Shown here piece by piece: positions 6,677 through 11,399 of a DNA stretch of 11,399 bases. The DNA lies in contig UQXT01000062.1 in assembly GCA_900545075.1 (NCBI GenBank), forward strand, positions 1 to 11,399. Direction: 5' to 3'. Below the pieces are notes generated by a model. The model was given only the letters and a program-made list of their open reading frames with translations, did not search any database and was not told where the DNA came from. The position numbers were made by a program, and so were the translations under genes. The DNA comes from an uncultured Collinsella sp. Lineage in GTDB: Bacteria; Actinomycetota; Coriobacteriia; Coriobacteriales; Coriobacteriaceae. Position 1 is the first letter of the stretch; the number at the start of each line of letters is the position of its first letter.

Positions 6677-9453
6677 CAGAATCCTCCAAACTCACGATCT
6701 TCACGTGCCATCTCGGCATCGACAGACTCCAGCGCGGCAAGCCCCTCCTCGTCCAGCAGGACCTCGCGCGGCTTGGAACCGTCGGGCGGGCCGACGACAC
6801 CCTTTTCTTCCAGCATGTCCATAATACGCCCGGCGCGCGCATAGCCAACCTTGAGGCGGCGTTGCAGGCCAGATGTGGAGCCAAGCTGCGATTCCACCAC
6901 AATATGGGCGGCCTCCCAGATAAGCGGATCGTCATCCTGCGGCTCGGCAACGCCCGTGCGAACAATGCCGCCGCCAGCCATGGACATGGAGGCGGGCGCC
7001 ACGGCGGACAGAATCTCCTCGTGATAGTCGGGCTCGCTTTGCGACTTAACGAACTCGACGATCTCGTTGATCTCATCGTCCGAGACAAAGCAGCCCTGGA
7101 TACGGCGGGGCTTGCCCCAGTCGACCTTGGAGAACAGCATGTCGCCCAAACCAGTAAGCTTTTCGGCGCCCATCTGGTCGATAATGACGCGGGAATCGAT
7201 GCCCGTAGCCACGTTAAAAGCAATACGGTTGGTGATGTTGGCCTTAATAAGGCCCGTCACCACGTTGGAGCTGGGGCGCTGCGTAGCCACGATAAGGTGA
7301 ATACCGGCGGCGCGGCCCAGCTGGGCGATACGGACGATCGAGGCCTCGACATCCTTGCCGGCGACCATCATCAGGTCCGAAAGCTCGTCGATGATGATGA
7401 CCAGGTAGGGTATCTTTTGCGGTGGGTTATCGTAATGCTCAAACTCGCCGGCGGCCTGCTTTTCGTTATACGTCGAGATCTTGCGAACGTTGAGGCGCTC
7501 GAAGACCTTCAGGCGACGCTCCATCTCGGACACGGCCCACTGAAGTGCACTGGCAGCCTGCTTGGGCTCGGTCACCACGGGCACGTAGAGATGCGGCAGG
7601 CCGTTATAGCCTGCAAGCTCGACGCGCTTGGGGTCGACCATGATCAGGCGAACGTCCTCGGGAAGAGCGCGCATGAGCAAGGTCGTGATGATGGAGTTGA
7701 TCATGACCGACTTACCGGAACCGGTGGTACCGGCAATCAGCAAGTGGGGCATCTTAGCGAGGTCGGCGACAACCGGAGTGCCCTCGGCATCGCGACCGAT
7801 GGCCAGCTCGAGCGGGCCGCCCTTCACATAGGGAAGCACGTCGCCCAGGTTGACGTTCTGACGCTTGCGATTGGGAATTTCGATACCAACGAGCGAGGTG
7901 CCGGGAATCGGCGCAAAAATGCGCACCGACTGGGCGGCAAGCGAAAGCGCGATATCGTCCTCGAGGCTCGAGATCTTGCTCACGCGCTCGCCCTCACCGG
8001 GCTGCAGCTTAAAGGTCGTGACCGTGGGGCCGGCAATCCAGCCGACGACGCGAGCGCTACGGCCAAACTCGAGCAAGGTGGACTGCAACGACTCGGCAGT
8101 CTGTTCCAGCTCCTTGTCAGAAGACGCGGAGGACGCCGACCGCGGATTGGCATGCAGGATTTCAAGCGGCGGGAGTTTGAGGCCGTCCTCTTGTTCGCCC
8201 TCGACACCGGCAGCGGTGGCATCCGGTCCCCCATCGCCGGCTGCAACAGGAGCAGCTGAAGTCGTAGAGCTGGAGGCATCGGCAACCTTGGGATGCTTTA
8301 GGAAGTCGGGAATCTGCGGAGCTGCCGAAACGGGGTTCACGGCAAACGGCGGCTCTGACTCGTCAGCCTTGTCCGGATCGTCTTCCATCGAAAACTGTCC
8401 GGTGACCTGTCCCGCCTTGGCACGGCGACGCGGCAGCAAGGTTGTCTTGGCGGTTTCGAGCGGAGCCTCGTCGTCCTCGTCATCGCCCTCGGTGAGTTCG
8501 ATTTCGCTATCGGACCAAGACGGGTCGGGCTCGCTCGTGTTGAGCTTAGGCGCAGCCTTGCCCTTCTTGGCATGGCGACGCGGCAGCAGCGTGGTCTTGG
8601 CGCGCTCGGCCTCCACGGCCTCGGACACGTCGACAAACGGGTCATTGTCCTCGTCGTCATCCAAAACCGGGTCGGCATCGCCTCCCATGACCGTGGTCAC
8701 CGCGGCGTCAGCCCCCTTCTGGCGCAGGATGCTCAGGTGCGGACGGGCAACGCCGGGAACCGACAGGGCCTCTTCATCGCCCCACGGGCTCACATTGACA
8801 TCGGCACGACGGCGCTCGGCAAAATCGGCGGCGCGATCGCGTGCGGAGCGCAAAACGCCGCCCACCGAAAAGCCGATAATGACCAGGCCAACGACGACAA
8901 GCCCAAGCAAGACAACCATGGCAATAGGTTTACCCAGGGCGTTTTGCAAGGTACTTGCGATAAAGGCGCCAATGTAGCCGCCCGACGCAGATAGGTTTTG
9001 CGGCGTAAACATGAGGTCGCACGAATCGCTCGTGCCCGGCACCATCAGCGACAGGATAGAGACAATGGCCACAAACACCACGGCGCCACCCGCGACCGAG
9101 CGAATGTTGAGCGGCGAGTCCTCACCCAAAAAGAGCGTGGCGGCAAACAGCAAGATGACGATCGGCAGCACGTAGGCGCCCAGACCAAAGCCCAGGTGGT
9201 AGAAACCGGCAACCGCAGCTGTCACGGGCGCCGTTGCCGGGGAAATCACGGCAATAAAGGACGCAATCGCCAAAACGGCAATGACCACACCGGCGATATC
9301 GCGATTGGCCGAAGGCTCGACCAGGGGCTCGAACTCATCGAACTCGGACTCGTGGCCCTTATTGGCACGCAGATGGGAACCGGCACCCTTAGCAGATGCC
9401 GGTTGGTTGTTGGCTTTGTTGCCTTTGGCGTTTTGTGCAGATCCGCGCGCCAA
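6676..9453 (-). CDS. ftsK: DNA translocase FtsK/SpoIIIE
   Basis: FtsK is a septum-located hexameric ATPase that pumps DNA so that chromosome ends clear the closing septum. The protein has 925 residues. Four membrane segments lie near 51-70, 88-110, 119-138 and 175-199. A long charged, disordered linker follows (about 205-440), then the motor. Walker A is GTTGSGKS at 575-582 and Walker B is LVIIIDE at 684-690, followed by QLGRAAGIHLIVATQRPS (711-728). The C-terminal winged-helix gamma domain (about 841-903, with SGLQRRLKVGYARAGRIMDM) reads oriented DNA motifs. The start is TTG at 9453: GGAGG lies 6 nt upstream, inside the last codons of rnj, and no in-frame ATG occurs before the first membrane segment. 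The gap to rnj is 1 nt. The linker carries a duplicated TTLLPRR motif, given as a separate entry. Confidence 0.96.
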   Translation of the reverse strand: MARGSAQNAKGNKANNQPASAKGAGSHLRANKGHESEFDEFEPLVEPSANRDIAGVVIAVLAIASFIAVISPATAPVTAAVAGFYHLGFGLGAYVLPIVILLFAATLFLGEDSPLNIRSVAGGAVVFVAIVSILSLMVPGTSDSCDLMFTPQNLSASGGYIGAFIASTLQNALGKPIAMVVLLGLVVVGLVIIGFSVGGVLRSARDRAADFAERRRADVNVSPWGDEEALSVPGVARPHLSILRQKGADAAVTTVMGGDADPVLDDDEDNDPFVDVSEAVEAERAKTTLLPRRHAKKGKAAPKLNTSEPDPSWSDSEIELTEGDDEDDEAPLETAKTTLLPRRRAKAGQVTGQFSMEDDPDKADESEPPFAVNPVSAAPQIPDFLKHPKVADASSSTTSAAPVAAGDGGPDATAAGVEGEQEDGLKLPPLEILHANPRSASSASSDKELEQTAESLQSTLLEFGRSARVVGWIAGPTVTTFKLQPGEGERVSKISSLEDDIALSLAAQSVRIFAPIPGTSLVGIEIPNRKRQNVNLGDVLPYVKGGPLELAIGRDAEGTPVVADLAKMPHLLIAGTTGSGKSVMINSIITTLLMRALPEDVRLIMVDPKRVELAGYNGLPHLYVPVVTEPKQAASALQWAVSEMERRLKVFERLNVRKISTYNEKQAAGEFEHYDNPPQKIPYLVIIIDELSDLMMVAGKDVEASIVRIAQLGRAAGIHLIVATQRPSSNVVTGLIKANITNRIAFNVATGIDSRVIIDQMGAEKLTGLGDMLFSKVDWGKPRRIQGCFVSDDEINEIVEFVKSQSEPDYHEEILSAVAPASMSMAGGGIVRTGVAEPQDDDPLIWEAAHIVVESQLGSTSGLQRRLKVGYARAGRIMDMLEEKGVVGPPDGSKPREVLLDEEGLAALESVDAEMAREDREFGGF
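8416..8602. repeat. Duplicated 37-bp segment in the ftsK linker
   Basis: Plus-strand segments 8416-8452 and 8566-8602 match at about 33 of 37 positions by eye, 150 bp apart. On the coding strand both encode AKTTLLPRR(H/R)AK, at residues 285-296 and 335-346. The sequence around them is acidic and low in complexity. This looks like a duplicated 50-residue unit in which only the basic motif stayed conserved. Confidence 0.85.
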
Positions 9454-9454
9454 A

Positions 9455-11125
9455 CTAAACCTCCATGACGACCGGGATGATCATCGGACGGGTGCGCGTA
9501 CGGCTCCAGATAAAGTTGGAGAGCGAATCGCGTACGGCTTTGCGAATGGCATCGGAGCCGCTGCTGGTAAAGGTAAACTTACCCTTCTCGATCGTCTTCA
9601 TGATGGCTGCTGAGGCATCATCGGAGAACTGGTCGTCGATGGCAAACGAAACACCGCGGCCCGAGAACTCGATAGCCTCGATCTTCTTATGCTTGAGCGA
9701 GACGATGGCAACAGCGGTAACCATACCGTCGTTGGCGAGCTTCTGGCGATCGCGCAAGACAATGGGGTCGGTATCGCCGATACGCAGGCCGTCGACGTAG
9801 ACGACGCCGGACTCGACGGGCGTACCGCGCTTGACGATACCGCCACGCATCTCGAGCGTGTCGCCGTTATCGAGGATAAAGATATGATCGTCCTTGATGC
9901 CCATCTTGCGGGCCAGCTGGGCATGGGCGCGCAGATGCACGGCTTCACCGTGAACCGGCATAAAGTACGTGGGCTTGGCCATGGCCATCAGGAGCTTGAG
10001 CTCCTCCTGGCTGCCGTGCCCCGAGACGTGAACGAGGGCGCGGGACTTATCCCAGACGTCGCAGCCAAGCTTGGCCAGGCTGTTGACGACCTGCTGAACG
10101 GCCTTCTCGTTGCCGGGAACGGGAGTTGCCGAGAGAATGACGGTATCGCCTTCGTGGATAGAAAGCGTCTTGTGCTCGCCGTTGGCCATGCGGGACAGGG
10201 CCGACAGCGGCTCGCCCTGCGAACCGGTGCACATGACGACGATCTTGTCGTCGGGCAGGTTATCGATATCGAAGGCATCAATGATATCGGCATCGTCGAT
10301 GTTGAGGTAGCCCAACTCGCGCGCCACGCGGGTGTTGGTGAGCATGGAACGTCCAGTCACGACGACCTTGCGGCCGCACTTGCGAGCGGCGTCGCAGATC
10401 TGCTGCAGGCGATGGATGTGGCTCGAGAACGACGCGACGAACACGCGACCCGGGGCGTTCTTGATGGCATGCAGCAGGTTGGGACCAACCTCGGCCTCGG
10501 ACTTGGTAAAGCCGGGAACCGTGGCATTAGTGGAGTCGGAAAGCAGCAGGTCGATGCCCTGCTTGGCGAAGCGGCTGATGGCGGCATAGTCGGGCGTGAC
10601 GCCATCGATGGGCGTCTGGTCGAGCTTAAAGTCGCCGGTGTGCATAACGGTGCCCTGATTGGTGCGGATAAACACGCCCAGAGCGCCGGGGATGGAGTGC
10701 GTCATCGAGAAGAAGTCGAGCGAGATGCCACCCAGATTGACGTGGCTGCCGCCCTTGACCTCACGGAACTTGGGTGCGCGGATGCGGAACTCGGAGAGCT
10801 TGCCCTCGATAAAACCGAGCGTCAGCTTGCTCGAGAAGATGGGCACCTTGTTGTTGAGATCCTGCAGCAGGTACGGAAGCGAACCGGTGTGGTCCTCGTG
10901 GCCGTGGGTGACGATGATGCCGCGGAGCTTCTCCTCGTTCTCCAGGACATAGGTGTAGTCGGGAAGCACCAGGTCGATACCGGGCTGAGAGTCGTCGGGG
11001 AACATGAGGCCGGCGTCAACGAGCACCATGTCGTCGCCGCACTCGAAGACCGTCATGTTCTTGCCGATGCCGTCAAGGCCGCCGAGCGGAATGATCTTCA
11101 AGGGAGATGATTTTTTAGCTGCCAT
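9455..11125 (-). CDS. rnj: Ribonuclease J
   Basis: RNase J is a metallo-beta-lactamase/beta-CASP ribonuclease with endonuclease and 5'-3' exonuclease activity, central to RNA maturation and decay. The protein has 556 residues. The metal-binding signature THGHEDH is at 73-79 (H74, H76, D78, H79), with further ligands at H143 (MTHSIPG) and D165 (HTGDFKLD). Beta-CASP motifs include LLSDSTNA (194-201), SSHIHRLQQI, MCTGSQGEP (298-306), VSGHGSQEE (367-375) and MPVHGEA (389-395). A C-terminal domain follows. The ATG at 11125 (MAAKKSSPLK) fits the usual family start. The frame stays open for 53 codons upstream, but that part does not look like RNase J and holds no better start. The nearest Shine-Dalgarno sequence (AAAGGA) is about 14 nt away, longer than normal. 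The gene heads a tight run, with ftsK starting 1 nt after its stop. Confidence 0.96.
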   Translation of the reverse strand: MAAKKSSPLKIIPLGGLDGIGKNMTVFECGDDMVLVDAGLMFPDDSQPGIDLVLPDYTYVLENEEKLRGIIVTHGHEDHTGSLPYLLQDLNNKVPIFSSKLTLGFIEGKLSEFRIRAPKFREVKGGSHVNLGGISLDFFSMTHSIPGALGVFIRTNQGTVMHTGDFKLDQTPIDGVTPDYAAISRFAKQGIDLLLSDSTNATVPGFTKSEAEVGPNLLHAIKNAPGRVFVASFSSHIHRLQQICDAARKCGRKVVVTGRSMLTNTRVARELGYLNIDDADIIDAFDIDNLPDDKIVVMCTGSQGEPLSALSRMANGEHKTLSIHEGDTVILSATPVPGNEKAVQQVVNSLAKLGCDVWDKSRALVHVSGHGSQEELKLLMAMAKPTYFMPVHGEAVHLRAHAQLARKMGIKDDHIFILDNGDTLEMRGGIVKRGTPVESGVVYVDGLRIGDTDPIVLRDRQKLANDGMVTAVAIVSLKHKKIEAIEFSGRGVSFAIDDQFSDDASAAIMKTIEKGKFTFTSSGSDAIRKAVRDSLSNFIWSRTRTRPMIIPVVMEV

Positions 11126-11369
11126 AGGTTCGTGTGGTTTCCTTTCTTCGAAACGGGTCTGGAACAACCGACGGGGCGCTTCTGACAAACCGACCGCCGG
11201 GAACGTACAACATGCATCACAGAGTCGATGCAATAACCACAGTATGATACCCATTTGCACAACAACAGACCACCCATGCATCAAAGCCCCATCTGAACCG
11301 GTCTATCCCGCCGGTCAGGGCTCAGCGGCCCCGGCACGGGCTAAGTTTATCGCGAGTTCCGCACGAACA
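11126..11369. other. Non-coding leader region upstream of rnj
   Basis: The promoter of the seven-gene run should lie here on the minus strand, but I see no strong one. A TATCAT hexamer (plus-strand 11244-11249) is the best -10 candidate and lacks a good -35. The 9-mer CATGCATCA occurs twice, at 11211-11219 and 11275-11283. Open frames on both strands show no recognisable protein. Confidence 0.5.
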
Positions 11370-11392
11370 GGAGGCCACTTAATGTGGCCTCC
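11370..11392 (-). terminator. Hairpin, probable terminator of the gene upstream of rnj
   Basis: The arms GGAGGCCAC and GTGGCCTCC form a perfect 9-bp stem with a 5-nt loop. No T-tract follows on either strand, so factor-independent termination would be weak. By position it may end the next minus-strand gene, which lies outside the window to the right; this is inference. Confidence 0.5.
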
Positions 11393-11399
11393 GTCGTGA

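Noticed and set aside
6667..8259. A 530-codon open frame opposite ftsK
   Set aside because: It has the same antisense register effect as the frame opposite cinA-pgsA-rimO, and ftsK has complete motifs on the other strand.
9689..11110. A 473-codon open frame opposite rnj
   Set aside because: It is a codon-register shadow of rnj, which has every metal-binding motif intact.
11126..11284. N-terminal extension of RNase J by 53 residues
   Set aside because: The frame is open, but the extension is Cys/Trp-rich and unlike the family. The family-typical start MAAKKSSPLK lies at 11125.

Overview
The window looks like core chromosome from a GC-rich, high-G+C Gram-positive bacterium. The gene order, protein style and SOS operator fit the class Coriobacteriia, most likely Collinsella or a close relative. 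That assignment is by recognition and was not checked by a search. All nine genes lie on the minus strand, so they read from right to left, and there is no sign of mobile DNA.

Layout in transcription order. At the right edge (about 11126-11399) is a non-coding stretch with a hairpin (11370-11392) and the leader of the first gene. Then comes a very tight seven-gene run: RNase J (rnj, 9455-11125), DNA translocase FtsK/SpoIIIE (6676-9453), a RodZ-like membrane protein with a helix-turn-helix (5162-6676), YajQ (4638-5135), the S12 methylthiotransferase RimO (3262-4611), phosphatidylglycerophosphate synthase PgsA (2614-3252) and a stand-alone CinA C-terminal/PncC amidohydrolase (2071-2607). Gaps are -1 to 26 nt, and three Shine-Dalgarno sequences overlap the end of the preceding gene. 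The run closes with a 10-bp hairpin at 2040-2063, 7 nt after the cinA stop.

After a 257-nt intergenic region comes a second unit, recA (665-1813) and recX (653 down to beyond the left edge). Its promoter is unusually clear: -35 TTGACC, a 17-nt spacer and -10 TATTAT. The spacer is almost entirely filled by a perfect CGAAC-N4-GTTCG LexA operator. recX starts 11 nt after recA and is probably co-transcribed, so the recombinase and its modulator would be induced together.

The first unit combines chromosome segregation (FtsK), cell shape (RodZ), membrane phospholipid synthesis (PgsA), RNA turnover (RNase J) and ribosome modification (RimO). The second is DNA repair. The rodZ-pgsA-cinA-recA order is a known conserved neighbourhood in Gram-positive bacteria.

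I found no obviously new system. The most interesting points are the Arg/Gly-rich disordered segment and acidic minisatellite tail of the RodZ-like protein, a duplicated basic motif in the FtsK linker, and four 11-bp-phased CCAA motifs upstream of the recA promoter.
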